In this document: positions 22,873-31,244 of the stretch, piece after piece
How the letters are laid out: the number at the start of each line of letters is the position of its first letter
Position numbering within the stretch: the first letter of the stretch is position 1
From: CAYLLT01 sp964384465
GTDB taxonomy: Bacteria; Planctomycetota; Phycisphaerae; UBA1845; PWPN01
NCBI GenBank assembly: GCA_964384465.1
Contig: CAYLLT010000068.1
Location: 1 to 33,239, forward strand
Reading direction: 5' to 3'
Length of the DNA stretch: 33,239 nt
Program-made: the position numbers and the translations under genes
Notes under the pieces: model-generated
Seen by the model: only the letters and a program-made list of their open reading frames with translations
What the model was told of the DNA's origin: nothing
Databases searched by the model: none

Positions 22873-24519
22873 ATGGCGGTTGTCGTTACGCAGCCGCATA
22901 TCGGAACGCACCATAATACATATGCACATCGTGAGGCTGAGCAAGTGGTGAACATCATCTTCGATCGGATCCTGGTCGCGGTCTTTCTGATCGGCACGAG
23001 CATGCTGGCCGTCTACGGGATGCATCTCTATGTGCTGATGTATCTCTTTCGGCGGCGCCACCGGCCGAAGCTCGCCGAGCAGCGTGCGTTTGTCGATCGT
23101 TATCTGAACGAGACGCCGCCCGAGGCCTGGCTCGGCGTGACCACGCAGATCCCCATTTTTAACGAAGCCGAGGTGGCCACGCGCGTGATCGCGGCCGTCG
23201 CAGCCATGGACTATCCGCGCGACAAGCACAGCATCCAGGTGCTGGACGACAGCACCGACGAGACGCGGCTGCTGGTGGACCGGACGGTGCGGCGGCTGCG
23301 CGAGCAGGGCGTGAATATCGAGGTGCTGCGGCGGGAAAACCGTGCGGGTTTCAAGGCCGGCGCTTTGAAGGCGGGTCTCGAACAAAGTGTGCATCCGCTG
23401 GTGGCCATCTTCGATGCGGACTTTGTTCCGCCGGCGGATTTCCTGAAGCGGGCGGTGCCGCTGCTGGCGCGCGACGAACGGCTGGCATGCCTTCAGGGCC
23501 GCTGGGCACACCTCAACCCGGATGAATCCTGGCTGACGCGGGCACAGTCGGTGGGCATCGACGGTCACTTCGCCGTCGAGCAGGGGGCGCGGGCCTGGAA
23601 CAACCTGATGATGAACTTCAACGGCACCGCGGGCATCTGGCGGAAGGCCGCGATCCACGACCCCGCCGTCGGCGGCTGGTCGGCCGACACGCTCACCGAA
23701 GATCTCGATCTCTCGTACCGCGCACAACTGGCGGGCTGGAAGATCGACTACTGCCTGACGCTGGCGTGCCCGGCCGAATTGCCGAACACCATCGGCGCGC
23801 TGAAGGCCCAGCAGCGGCGATGGGCCACCGGTTCGATCCAGACTGCGGTCAAACTGCTGCCGCGCATTTGGCGCTCACCGCTGTCGCTATGCCACAAGGT
23901 CGAAGCGACCGTGCACCTGACGCACTATTCGGTGGCGCTGTGGATGGTGTTCCTGGCCGTGCTGGCGCGGCCGATGCTCGTGATGATCGATCCGATCCCG
24001 TACGCCTGGTGCTTCATTACCGGGTGGTGCTTGGTGGCGCTCAGCGCGCTCGCTCCGCCGGCCGTCTATGGCTATGCCCGGTACGTGCTCGGCGGCGGGT
24101 GGTCGGGTCTGCGGACCATTCCGTCCATGATGGTGCTGGGAACGGGTCTGTCGATTAACAACGCGCTGGCCGTGCTGCGCGGGCTGTTCACGCGCGGCGG
24201 CGAGTTCGTGCGAACTCCCAAATCGGGCAGCACGCAATCGACGAGCGCGATGAGCCGGTACAAGCCGAAACGGCATCAGACCATGTGGTTCGTGGAAATG
24301 TTGCTCGGCGCCTACTGCATGGCCAACTGGGCGATTTACATGACCACCGGCCGGATGGCGTTCAGCATTTTCCTGCTGATCTACGCCTTTTCGTTCCTCG
24401 TCACCGGCTGGATCTCGCGTCCCGAAGCCAGCGTCCGCCGGCGACTCGTGCTGCTCGAAGACGAACCGCGGATGCAGCCCAACCTGCAATCGGGGATCAA
24501 CCCGCTGCATGCCAGCTAA
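22873..24519 (+). CDS. Membrane-bound processive family-2 glycosyltransferase (cellulose synthase-like)
   Basis: A 548-aa protein. The start ATG at 22873 is poorly supported; a GTG at 22948 (VNIIFDRILVAVFLIG) just before the first membrane helix is plausible. After an N-terminal membrane helix (residues about 32-57), the GT2 core shows all processive motifs: DDSTDET (residue about 124), DADF (about 181), TEDLDLSYRA (about 273) and QQRRWATG (about 312, the Q(Q/R)xRW signature). Several C-terminal membrane helices follow (VALWMVFLAVLARPMLVMID, LLGAYCMANWAIYM). Such enzymes polymerise UDP- or GDP-sugars and extrude a beta-glycan; the DDSTDET/GFKAGAL phrasing is close to CsoA/CslA-like glucomannan or cellulose synthases. 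No BcsB, BcsZ or PilZ partner is present, so product and control remain open. It runs convergently towards the trmJ-type gene, which ends 53 bp away. Confidence 0.88.
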   Translation: MAVVVTQPHIGTHHNTYAHREAEQVVNIIFDRILVAVFLIGTSMLAVYGMHLYVLMYLFRRRHRPKLAEQRAFVDRYLNETPPEAWLGVTTQIPIFNEAEVATRVIAAVAAMDYPRDKHSIQVLDDSTDETRLLVDRTVRRLREQGVNIEVLRRENRAGFKAGALKAGLEQSVHPLVAIFDADFVPPADFLKRAVPLLARDERLACLQGRWAHLNPDESWLTRAQSVGIDGHFAVEQGARAWNNLMMNFNGTAGIWRKAAIHDPAVGGWSADTLTEDLDLSYRAQLAGWKIDYCLTLACPAELPNTIGALKAQQRRWATGSIQTAVKLLPRIWRSPLSLCHKVEATVHLTHYSVALWMVFLAVLARPMLVMIDPIPYAWCFITGWCLVALSALAPPAVYGYARYVLGGGWSGLRTIPSMMVLGTGLSINNALAVLRGLFTRGGEFVRTPKSGSTQSTSAMSRYKPKRHQTMWFVEMLLGAYCMANWAIYMTTGRMAFSIFLLIYAFSFLVTGWISRPEASVRRRLVLLEDEPRMQPNLQSGINPLHAS

Positions 24520-24527
24520 AGCCAGCA

Positions 24528-24572
24528 GCATTCGCGATTGCGAATTTCGGATCGCGAATTGCGGATTTCCGA
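24528..24572. repeat. CAATCCG/CAATTCG 7-bp repeat element, copy 3
   Basis: This sits between the convergent ends of the glycosyltransferase and methyltransferase genes. The plus strand reads attcgcgattgcgaatttcg then gatcgcgaattgcggatttc, i.e. divergent CGGATTG/CGAATTG units. The minus strand would translate as IGNPQFAIRNSQSR, the same peptide signature as the copies at 10620 and 16256. Confidence 0.65.
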
Positions 24573-25325
24573 TCACCTTCCATATCTTGCAAACTCTTCG
24601 ATCTGCTGCGCGAGGCCCATCAGGATCTGCGCTTCCGTCCGCGAGAGTTCCGCGCGCGAGAGGATGTGGCGGATGGGGAACATCAGGTGGTCCGGCTTCT
24701 CCGGGCGCAGATAACCGAGCGTGAGCAGGGCGTGCTGTAGCTTGGTGATCAGTCGCGTCATCATGGCCAGATCGGCGGGGTCACTACGATGGCGCATCGC
24801 ATCAGGAGGCGCGTCGAGCGCGACGGCGACAAACAGCTCGTACAGGCAGATCGCGGCCGCATGGGCCAGGTTGAGCGTCGGGTATTCCGGCTGCGCCGGG
24901 ATGCGGACCACCGCATCGCAGGCGAGCAGGTTCTCGCGCGAGAGACCGTTGTCCTCCGAGCCGAACAGCAGGGCCATGTCGCCTTCGCTCTCGGAGAGCT
25001 TATTCCGCACGATCTCGGCCATGCGGCGCGGCGTCAGATCCTCGGCCTGATGGGCGGGGCTTTGCCGTCGCGTGGCCCCGATCGCATAAGTCGCGCCGGC
25101 GAGCGCTTCTTCGAGCGTGCCGACAACGTGCGCTTCGTGCAGCCGGTGCTCGCCATGCGTGCTGCGCTCCAGCGCCTCGCGCGTGGTATGCTTCGCTTGC
25201 GGGTCCACGAGGTACAGCCCGCCGGCGGCAAAGTTTTCCATCGCCCGCGCAACCGAGCCGATGTTGCCGGCCACCTGCGGCCGAACCAGCACAATACGAA
25301 CCCGCTGCATGATGTCGATGCTCAT
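24573..25325 (-). CDS. TrmH/TrmJ-family SPOUT RNA methyltransferase
   Basis: A 250-aa protein from the ATG at 25325 (MSIDIMQRVRIVLVRPQ); a second ATG at 25310 is possible. SPOUT motifs are clear: RPQVAGNIGSVARAMENF (motif 1, substrate-side Asn/Arg), LLFGSEDNGLS (motif 2) and IPAQPEYPTLNLAHAAAICL (motif 3, the knotted AdoMet-binding loop). This set and the C-terminal helical extension fit TrmJ-type group I, which 2'-O-methylates tRNA position 32 (Cm32/Um32) in known members. A 23S rRNA target cannot be excluded. The gene starts 7 bp after the mdh stop and is probably the last gene of the three-gene minus-strand operon. Confidence 0.9.
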   Translation of the reverse strand: MSIDIMQRVRIVLVRPQVAGNIGSVARAMENFAAGGLYLVDPQAKHTTREALERSTHGEHRLHEAHVVGTLEEALAGATYAIGATRRQSPAHQAEDLTPRRMAEIVRNKLSESEGDMALLFGSEDNGLSRENLLACDAVVRIPAQPEYPTLNLAHAAAICLYELFVAVALDAPPDAMRHRSDPADLAMMTRLITKLQHALLTLGYLRPEKPDHLMFPIRHILSRAELSRTEAQILMGLAQQIEEFARYGR

Positions 25326-25332
25326 CCGTCAT

Positions 25333-26280
25333 TCACTTGCCAGCCAACAGCTTCTCCGCCTGAGCGACGAGGTCCTTGACGTGGTTGATGCTGGTCTGGA
25401 AAGCGGCGGCTTCTTCGGGCGAGAGCGGCACCTCCAGAACCTTCTCGACGCCGTTGCGGCCGAGCATGGCCGGGACGCCGACGAAGTAGCCGCCGATGTT
25501 GTACTCCTTCTGGCAATACGCGGCGCAGGGCAGGATGCGGCGTTTGTCCTTGATGATCGCTTCGGCCATCTGGATGGTGGCGGCGGCGGGGGCGTAATAG
25601 GCGCTGCCGGTCTTGAGCAGCTCGACGATCTCGCCGCCGCCCTTGCGCGTGCGCTCGACGATTTCATACAGCCGCTGCATGGGGAGCAGGTGCGTGACCG
25701 GGATGCCGGCGACGGACGTCGAGCTGGGCAGCGGGACCATGTCGTCGCCGTGGCCGCCGAGCAGCAGGGCGGTGATGTCCTCGACGCTGCATCCGAGCTC
25801 CATCGCGAGAAACGTGCGATAGCGGGCGGTGTCAAGCACGCCGGCCTGGCCGACCACGCGCTGCGGCGGAAAGCCGGAGACCTTCCACGCGGTGTACACC
25901 ATGGCGTCGAGCGGGTTGCTGACCACGATGAGGATCGCGCCGGGGCTGTGTTTGACCGCCTCCCGCGTGACGCCGGCCACGATCTCGACGTTCCTGGCCA
26001 GCAGATCGTCGCGGCTCATGCCCGGCTTGCGGGCCAGACCCGACGTAATGATAACGATATCGCTGTCGGCGGTGGGTTCATAAGAGTTCGTGCCGGTGAT
26101 GTGGCAGTCGAACCGCTCGATGGGGGCGGCCTCTAGCAGGTCCAGCGCCTTGCCCTGCGGCAGCCCTTCCACGATGTCCATGAGAACGAGGTCGCCGAGT
26201 TCCTTGGCCGCCGCCCAGTGGGCACACGTGGCGCCGACGTTTCCCGCTCCGATGATGGTGATCTTGGCACGCCTGGTCAT
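25333..26280 (-). CDS. mdh: NAD-dependent malate dehydrogenase (LDH-like type)
   Basis: A 315-aa protein; ATG at 26280 with AGGAGATGACCTC upstream, overlapping the end of the preceding gene. The NAD-binding loop GAGNVGATCAHWAA (residues about 11-24) and coenzyme-selecting Asp in VLMDIVEGL are present. ARKPGMSRDDLLARN carries the mobile-loop arginines, where Arg rather than Gln at the specificity position favours malate over lactate. NPLDAMVYTAWK, GQAGVLDTARYRTFLA and the catalytic His in GGHGDDMVP are all in order. It interconverts malate and oxaloacetate in the TCA cycle, in the cytoplasm. The length is normal. It is co-transcribed with a zinc-ribbon membrane protein upstream (4-bp gap) and a TrmJ-type methyltransferase downstream (7-bp gap), neither of which is functionally linked in an obvious way. 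Confidence 0.95.
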   Translation of the reverse strand: MTRRAKITIIGAGNVGATCAHWAAAKELGDLVLMDIVEGLPQGKALDLLEAAPIERFDCHITGTNSYEPTADSDIVIITSGLARKPGMSRDDLLARNVEIVAGVTREAVKHSPGAILIVVSNPLDAMVYTAWKVSGFPPQRVVGQAGVLDTARYRTFLAMELGCSVEDITALLLGGHGDDMVPLPSSTSVAGIPVTHLLPMQRLYEIVERTRKGGGEIVELLKTGSAYYAPAAATIQMAEAIIKDKRRILPCAAYCQKEYNIGGYFVGVPAMLGRNGVEKVLEVPLSPEEAAAFQTSINHVKDLVAQAEKLLAGK

Positions 26281-26284
26281 GAGG

Positions 26285-27253
26285 TCATCTCCTTGTTGAA
26301 TGGACTGTATTCGATGGTGTGGGATTATAAGCGCGCACGGTCTGCTCACCAAGGAAGCCGAGCTCGGCCGCCGACACGCCAACTTCTTCGAATGTGAATA
26401 CGCGCCCGCACTCGGGGCACCGCTGGTCGCGCAGGCCGAACAGATAATATCCGCACCGCAGACAATGCCCGACATGCTGGTCAAAAGAAGCCAGCCGACC
26501 GATCAAAAACTGCCAGAGTGTGCACGCATAACGCTGTCGCGTGAGTACGGCCGCCTCCCCGATGGTGGCCACCAGGACCATTATCGATCCGAGGAGGGAA
26601 CAATGAAGTCCATAGTAACCCCTATCGCCAGCAATGAGCTCGCCGACGAACCAGAACACAAACCAGGAAAACACCCAGGCGCTAACAATCACCAGATGAC
26701 ACATCCAGCGCCGACCGCCTAAACGCCTGGTCCGCCAAAGGTAGGCGAGGGCGATCCCTGGAAGAACCACGGTGAGCAAAATGATCGGCCAGCTTGCCGG
26801 CCAGATGGCATTCAGACTTGAATCATGTTGATAGATAGCGACACCAAAAGCGATGCTATATACGATGAAGCTGGGGAGTGCCACAAAACAAATGAAGAAC
26901 AGAAAGACCATGGCATGAATGCGGTGCGCGCGTTCGAGCTGAAGAAGCCTGATCCCTATTCCCACAATGGCGAACACCCCGACAAGGTAAGGCGCAACGT
27001 AAACGCAGAAGACCGCTACGGCTTCTGGCACGTCGGAGATGGATTTCACTTCCAGCATTTCAGCGGCTCGCTCGACGGGAACGACGGGTTTGTTACATGA
27101 CTCGATGGCCGGCATGAAGAAACTGGCGGCCAGGAGCAGTCCGCCGCCGAGCGACAGAAACCGCCATTTGCGCGCCCGCCGCTGTACAACAACCCCGCGC
27201 TCGGCAGGCAACAGTGCGGTCTCGTCCGCAGAGGATGAGGTTGGAAGAGACAT
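26285..27253 (-). CDS. Multi-pass membrane protein with C-terminal planctomycete-type zinc ribbon
   Basis: A 322-aa protein from the ATG at 27253 (MSLPTSSSADETALLPAERG) with GAGGAC upstream; the open frame extends to 27379, but that segment lies in the intergenic repeat. It has about six hydrophobic helices, including FLSLGGGLLLAASFFMP, VAPYLVGVFAIVGIGI, MVFLFFICFVALPSFIVYSI, IILLTVVLPGIALAYLW and LVIVSAWVFSWFVFWFVGEL. A C-terminal four-Cys ribbon follows, HCLRCGYYLFGLRDQRCPEC with GRVF after it. I know this CxxCGYxLxGL...CPECG ribbon as widespread in planctomycete proteins, and it is a main taxonomic clue here. Biochemical role unknown. It heads the operon with mdh: its stop overlaps the mdh ribosome-binding site. 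Confidence 0.8.
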   Translation of the reverse strand: MSLPTSSSADETALLPAERGVVVQRRARKWRFLSLGGGLLLAASFFMPAIESCNKPVVPVERAAEMLEVKSISDVPEAVAVFCVYVAPYLVGVFAIVGIGIRLLQLERAHRIHAMVFLFFICFVALPSFIVYSIAFGVAIYQHDSSLNAIWPASWPIILLTVVLPGIALAYLWRTRRLGGRRWMCHLVIVSAWVFSWFVFWFVGELIAGDRGYYGLHCSLLGSIMVLVATIGEAAVLTRQRYACTLWQFLIGRLASFDQHVGHCLRCGYYLFGLRDQRCPECGRVFTFEEVGVSAAELGFLGEQTVRAYNPTPSNTVHSTRR

Positions 27254-27646
27254 GCGTCCTCGTTGCGGGAACGAATTCCCGCGATTGGATGTGCGAGAGG
27301 GGATTCTCGCATGTATTGAGCGTGCCGGAGGCACGGTTTGACAATAGCCCAGCGTTTCAACGCTGGGTAAGGTAAACACGGGTAAACCGTAGTCCCGGAG
27401 GGACGACTGAGATCATCGTTTCATCCGTCCCTACGGGACTGAAATTCATATACGCACCGTATTCCCAGCCTTGAAAGACTGGGCTATTGTCAATCGTCCT
27501 TTCGGGACTCGCAACCTGCGGATGCGAAAATACCTGCGGATTCTCGCACAAACGATGATACACCATCTTCGGGTGTTCGGGGCATCCCGACACTCGACGC
27601 GCGGCGCGATTGAAAACGGCGCGTGAGTGCGGTACTGTTCGTGTTC
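27254..27646. other. Intergenic region dominated by a palindromic repeat element, 5' of birA
   Basis: A 393-bp region without a credible gene between the divergent membrane-protein and birA genes. 27320-27510 is the compound palindromic element described separately. The phrase ggattctcgca appears twice (about 27301-27311 and 27539-27549) on either side of it. Promoters for both flanking genes are expected here but were not resolved. Confidence 0.55.
27320..27510. repeat. Compound palindromic element with GACAATAGCCCAG terminal inverted repeats
   Basis: Outer arms GACAATAGCCCAG (27340-27352) and CTGGGCTATTGTC (27479-27491) are perfect 13-bp inverted repeats. Each arm belongs to its own hairpin: CCCAGCG-TTTCAA-CGCTGGG (27348-27367) and CCCAG...CTGGG (27474-27483). 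Between and beside them are GTGCC-GGA-GGCAC (27322-27334), GTCC-CGGAG-GGAC (about 27392-27404), GTCCC-TAC-GGGAC (27427-27439) and GTCC-TTTCG-GGAC (27496-27508). It carries no gene and looks like a MITE or REP cluster. Confidence 0.85.
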
Positions 27647-28534
27647 ATGCCCGCACAGATTCCGGCCAACAGTGCGATCACGCCCGAGGCGCTGCGTCAG
27701 GGATGGACGCCGCAGCGCGTTGGCCGGCGGATCATCGTTCTGGCGGAAACGGTCAGTACGAACAGCGAGGCCCTCGAAGCGGCGAACCAGCCCGACGTGG
27801 ACGGCCTGGTCGTGCTGGCGGATTACCAAAGTGCCGGCCGCGGGCGGGCGGGCCGCGAGTGGGTCTCGCCGCGCGGTGCGAGTGTCCTGTGCAGCGTGTT
27901 GTTGCGGGTGAGCGATGATGCTGTGCCGCAGCGGCACGATAACGTGTCCGGTGCGGTACCGAGGTCCGGCGAGCAGTGGATGGCCGGATGGTTGACGCTG
28001 GCGTCGGCGGTGGCGGCTTGTGATGCGATTCGTCTGGCGAGCGATGTGGCCCCGTCGATCAAGTGGCCGAACGATATCCGTGCCGGCGAGCGGAAGCTCG
28101 GCGGGATTCTGATCGAGTCGCGGCCCATGATAGAGTCCGAAGCGCGAGCGAGGATTTCCACAAAGGTTTTAACGCGCGCGTGGGTCATTGGAATCGGCAT
28201 CAATTGCCTCCAGCATGCGGGGCATTTTCCGCCGGAGCTGAGGGGAATCGCGACCTCGCTCGAACTGGAGTCGTCAGCGCCCATCGATCGCCTGCGCGTG
28301 GCCCGGCAACTGCTGCGCTCGCTGGACCGATGGTTGTCGGAAAAATCGACGGATGTGCTGCACGCCGCATGGCTGAAGGATGCCGAGCCGGTCGGCCGGC
28401 GCGTTTGCGTCCGGCGCGATGGGCACGATTATGCCGGCACCAGTCTGGCGGTCGATCCCGCCGGCGGCTTGATCGTACAATGTGACGATGGCACGCAGAG
28501 CTGGTTCGATCCGCTCCTGACGACGCTGCTGTAG
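27647..28534 (+). CDS. birA: Biotin-[acetyl-CoA-carboxylase] ligase, catalytic type without HTH
   Basis: A 295-aa protein from the ATG at 27647 (MPAQIPANSAITPEALRQ); a GTG at 27623 would add eight residues. Neither has a clear Shine-Dalgarno. The biotin-binding and adenylation motif is YQSAGRGRAGREWVSPRG (matching GRGRxGR), followed by KWPNDI and KLGGILIESR, then GIGINC, all in the usual order for biotin protein ligases. The C-terminal SH3-like domain is present (VGRRVCVRRDGHDYAG, then GGLIVQCDDGTQSWF). The enzyme adenylates biotin and transfers it to the carboxyl carrier protein. It lacks the N-terminal DNA-binding HTH of the E. coli repressor, so it is a class I, non-regulatory ligase. A short hairpin and a membrane-protein gene follow on the same strand. 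Confidence 0.92.
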   Translation: MPAQIPANSAITPEALRQGWTPQRVGRRIIVLAETVSTNSEALEAANQPDVDGLVVLADYQSAGRGRAGREWVSPRGASVLCSVLLRVSDDAVPQRHDNVSGAVPRSGEQWMAGWLTLASAVAACDAIRLASDVAPSIKWPNDIRAGERKLGGILIESRPMIESEARARISTKVLTRAWVIGIGINCLQHAGHFPPELRGIATSLELESSAPIDRLRVARQLLRSLDRWLSEKSTDVLHAAWLKDAEPVGRRVCVRRDGHDYAGTSLAVDPAGGLIVQCDDGTQSWFDPLLTTLL

Positions 28535-28543
28535 GTAAAACGT

Positions 28544-28559
28544 CCGACTCGGAAGTCGG
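28544..28559. repeat. Short perfect hairpin CCGACT-CGGA-AGTCGG
   Basis: Six-bp perfect stem with a 4-nt loop, ten bases after the birA stop and just before the next gene's ATG. No T-run follows, so I do not call it a terminator; it may be a small REP-type palindrome. Confidence 0.6.
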
Positions 28560-28569
28560 CCGCTACGGA

Positions 28570-30888
28570 ATGCACGGAGGCGCTGCCCGCGTGAGAACCC
28601 CGCTTCAAGCCTTTCGCGAATTCACCATACCCGCGCGGTACGTCGTATTTCTGCGGGCATGTTCGCGGGCGTTCGCGGCGGCCGCAGCGCGGGTTCATCC
28701 TTTATCCGTATTGATCGGGCTGGCGGCCGGCTGGCAATGGTGCGGGCTGCGCATGATCCTGTCTTCGGCCATCGATCCATCGCCGGACACGGCGGTCACG
28801 ATTGGCGCGATCGCACTCCTGGCCGCCGCGCTGGGGCCGTGGTTGCCGCAGTGCGTGGTGCTGCGCGCGGCCGGATTCATCGAAACGTTCAAGGCTCGCC
28901 GCGAACAACGGGGACATGTCTTCGTGGCGGACGATCGGTCGGCCAGTTTCTGGATGATTCGTGCGATCCACGAGCGCGATGAGCCGCTGTTATGGCTGTC
29001 GCTGTCCGTGCTGGCCTCGGTGGCCGGGATCCTCAGCCTGCTGACGCTGGCGCTCGCGCGGATGCTATCGTCCTTTTATGGTGAAATGCTGGCGCAATTT
29101 TTCTGGACGCATCTGACACTCGCCGTCCTGCAATGGCTGGTGATCGGCCTGGTCATCGGGGCGTCGTGGGTCATCAACGGTCTCGTACTCGCGGCGCTGG
29201 TGCCGGTCCTGAGCGCCGGTTCGGATGCCGATGCTTACAGGCCGCGCGTGGTGAGCGAATGGGATTCCGCGGATTCGGCCGAATGCCGGAATTCGCACCA
29301 CGGCACGCCGACCATCGTCGCGGGCGTCCTCGTCGGCCTGGGGGCCGCGTGGCTGATCCAGCGACGATGGGCTGAGGCGGGCAAATCGGGTCAGCAGATC
29401 TATTTGCTGGGCGTGCTGCCGATGTTTCTGCTGGCCGCTTTCACGGCCTGGCGCTGCCAGTGCGCCGATCGCACTCGTCAAACCCCTTCGGTAGAGAACG
29501 AACCGCCCGAACTGACCGAGAGCGGCGAGCATTTCATCTGGCTCCTATTGGTCGTGTGGGGCGCGGCGTCCGTATTGACCATCGCGGGCTGGCTCCGCTG
29601 TGCGGGAGATGGCAATACGTCGCATGTCGGCATCGGCGGATATTTGCTGATGCTGGGAATCGGCGTGACCGCCGCCACGTTCCACACCCGCCGTTCCGCG
29701 CGATCGGCTTCGGGCTGCGGGATGGCCCTCTGGGCGGCGGGGGTTGGATCGGCCGCGGCGGCGACACTCTCGGCATCCGGCCGCGCGGCAGCAGCGTCCG
29801 CTATTTTTCAGCTCGCGATCATCGCTCTGCCGATCGGCTACGCACTGCATTATGCGGAACGGGCGTGGATGGCCCGCGCGAGCCGGGCGAGCCGCGGGTT
29901 CGGCCAACTCATGACCGCGGTGCTCGGTGGCGCGGCAATCGGCCTGCTGCTCGTGAACGGCTGGGCCCTGCCGCAGCTCGGGCCGGTCGGAACGATGACC
30001 GTCGGTTCGCTGATGATGCTGGCTTTCGGCGGGTTCGTACAGATCTACGAGCAGGAACGTCCGCTACACTCGCGCCATCAACGGCTATCGCTGGTTTTTG
30101 CCTCCCTGGCCGCGGCGATCGCGATCTTTCCCGGCGATGTGAGACGCTGGGCCGACTGGGAACGCAGTCAACTTGAAGAACCAGCTTCCTTTGAGCTGGA
30201 CTCGGGGCTTGTACACGCGCTCTCCTCTGCCCGCAACGTCTGCCTGATCGGGGTCGAACCGGTCGCCATCACCCCGGCGCTCACCCGGCCGGACAAGCTG
30301 ATCCATGTGATTCCGTTCGCCTCCCGATCGGTGTGGGACGGTGGTATCAAAGCGAGTTCACGCAAGGTGCGGATCGAGACGGCCGGCGCGATTCGGGTGC
30401 TGCAATGCGAGCATCGGCGCCAGGATTTGATCTATCAGCGATGTTCCGGCGGCGGCGCGATGGAGCATTTCGGCGAATACTCGCTCGAATGGTTCAGGCA
30501 ACTGGCCGCGCACACATCGCCGGCGGGCGCGCTGGTGGTCGATTTTCCGCTGGCCGGCTCCAACCGTGAAACGATCGCCGTGATCGCCGCCACGTTCACC
30601 CAGGCCGCGCCGGGCGTCGTATCCTGGACGACCATGGGAGCTGGCGATCGATCGTTTCTACGTCTGCACGCCGGCGCGAGTGCGCCGGACTCCTCATTTG
30701 CGGAATACACATGGTCGCCCATTGAATCGCTATTGAACGACGGTACCGAAGGACCGGCAGCGGTGCATTCATTGAACGGCGATGCGTTGACGCGAGCCTA
30801 CCGGATCGGCGCTGTGGATCGGCGCGAGATGCTCGCATGGCTGGATCGTTGCCGCGTGACGGGTCTGGCCGCGGTGCGCTCGCCGTAA
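28570..30888 (+). CDS. Large multi-pass membrane protein with a possible spermidine-synthase-like C-terminal domain
   Basis: A 772-aa protein. The ATG at 28570 lies directly after the hairpin; later starts are possible. Residues about 40-520 contain roughly ten hydrophobic helices (GAIALLAAALGPWLPQCVVL, LLWLSLSVLASVAGILSLL, WLVIGLVIGASWVINGLVLA, LLLVVWGAASVLTIAGWL, VGTMTVGSLMMLAFGGFVQI). The last 250 residues are soluble, with VHALSSARNVCLIGVEPVAI and YSLEWFRQLAAHTSPAGALV, then FPLAGSNRETIAVIAATFTQ. This resembles the latter part of a Rossmann/spermidine-synthase-like domain as found in planctomycete membrane SpeE-like fusions, but the AdoMet-binding GGGDG motif is not visible, so it may be degenerate. 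Function unknown. It lies 35 bp downstream of birA and 40 bp upstream of the MTH1187-type gene, perhaps in one transcription unit. Confidence 0.65.
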   Translation: MHGGAARVRTPLQAFREFTIPARYVVFLRACSRAFAAAAARVHPLSVLIGLAAGWQWCGLRMILSSAIDPSPDTAVTIGAIALLAAALGPWLPQCVVLRAAGFIETFKARREQRGHVFVADDRSASFWMIRAIHERDEPLLWLSLSVLASVAGILSLLTLALARMLSSFYGEMLAQFFWTHLTLAVLQWLVIGLVIGASWVINGLVLAALVPVLSAGSDADAYRPRVVSEWDSADSAECRNSHHGTPTIVAGVLVGLGAAWLIQRRWAEAGKSGQQIYLLGVLPMFLLAAFTAWRCQCADRTRQTPSVENEPPELTESGEHFIWLLLVVWGAASVLTIAGWLRCAGDGNTSHVGIGGYLLMLGIGVTAATFHTRRSARSASGCGMALWAAGVGSAAAATLSASGRAAAASAIFQLAIIALPIGYALHYAERAWMARASRASRGFGQLMTAVLGGAAIGLLLVNGWALPQLGPVGTMTVGSLMMLAFGGFVQIYEQERPLHSRHQRLSLVFASLAAAIAIFPGDVRRWADWERSQLEEPASFELDSGLVHALSSARNVCLIGVEPVAITPALTRPDKLIHVIPFASRSVWDGGIKASSRKVRIETAGAIRVLQCEHRRQDLIYQRCSGGGAMEHFGEYSLEWFRQLAAHTSPAGALVVDFPLAGSNRETIAVIAATFTQAAPGVVSWTTMGAGDRSFLRLHAGASAPDSSFAEYTWSPIESLLNDGTEGPAAVHSLNGDALTRAYRIGAVDRREMLAWLDRCRVTGLAAVRSP

Positions 30889-30928
30889 CGCGAAATCGTC
30901 TATACTGGTCGCGAAGGAGGTACCACCG

Positions 30929-31240
30929 ATGGCCATGCTGCTGGAGTTTTCGATGGCCCCGCTTGCGAAGGGCGAGTCGGTGGGCGAATACGTCGCCCGC
31001 AGCCTGGAGATTATCGACCGCAGCGGCGTGCCGTATCGACTGAACCCGATGGGCACGGTGCTGGAAGGTGAGTGGGATGAGGTCATGTCCGTCGTCCGGC
31101 AGTGCCTGGAAGCGATGAGCGGCGATTGCGACCGCGTGACGTGCACGATCAAGTTCGACTGGCGGCGCGAGGCCACCGGCCGGCTCAGCAGCAAAGTGGC
31201 GAGCGTGGAGAAGCGCCTCGGCCGGCCCCTGCAACAATAA
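30929..31240 (+). CDS. MTH1187/YkoF-like thiamine-binding protein
   Basis: A 103-aa protein; ATG at 30929 with an excellent Shine-Dalgarno AAGGAGG. It matches the small DUF77 family along its length: MLLEFSMAPLAKGESVGEYV at the start, EIIDRSGVPYRLNPMGTVLE, EWDEVMSVVRQCLEAM, and a C-terminal KFDWRREATGRLSSKVASVE. Family members are small ferredoxin-like-fold proteins that form oligomers and bind thiamine or its HMP moiety in the cytoplasm. Its stop lies 4 bp before the start of the BtuF-like gene, so they are co-transcribed. The only transport-related neighbour is a substrate-binding protein without permease, so the link to vitamin uptake is suggestive only. Confidence 0.9.
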   Translation: MAMLLEFSMAPLAKGESVGEYVARSLEIIDRSGVPYRLNPMGTVLEGEWDEVMSVVRQCLEAMSGDCDRVTCTIKFDWRREATGRLSSKVASVEKRLGRPLQQ

Positions 31241-31244
31241 CGCG

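Noticed and set aside
28544..28559. Hairpin after birA as a terminator
   Set aside because: The stem is perfect but no T-run follows and the next gene begins at once, so only a palindrome is claimed.
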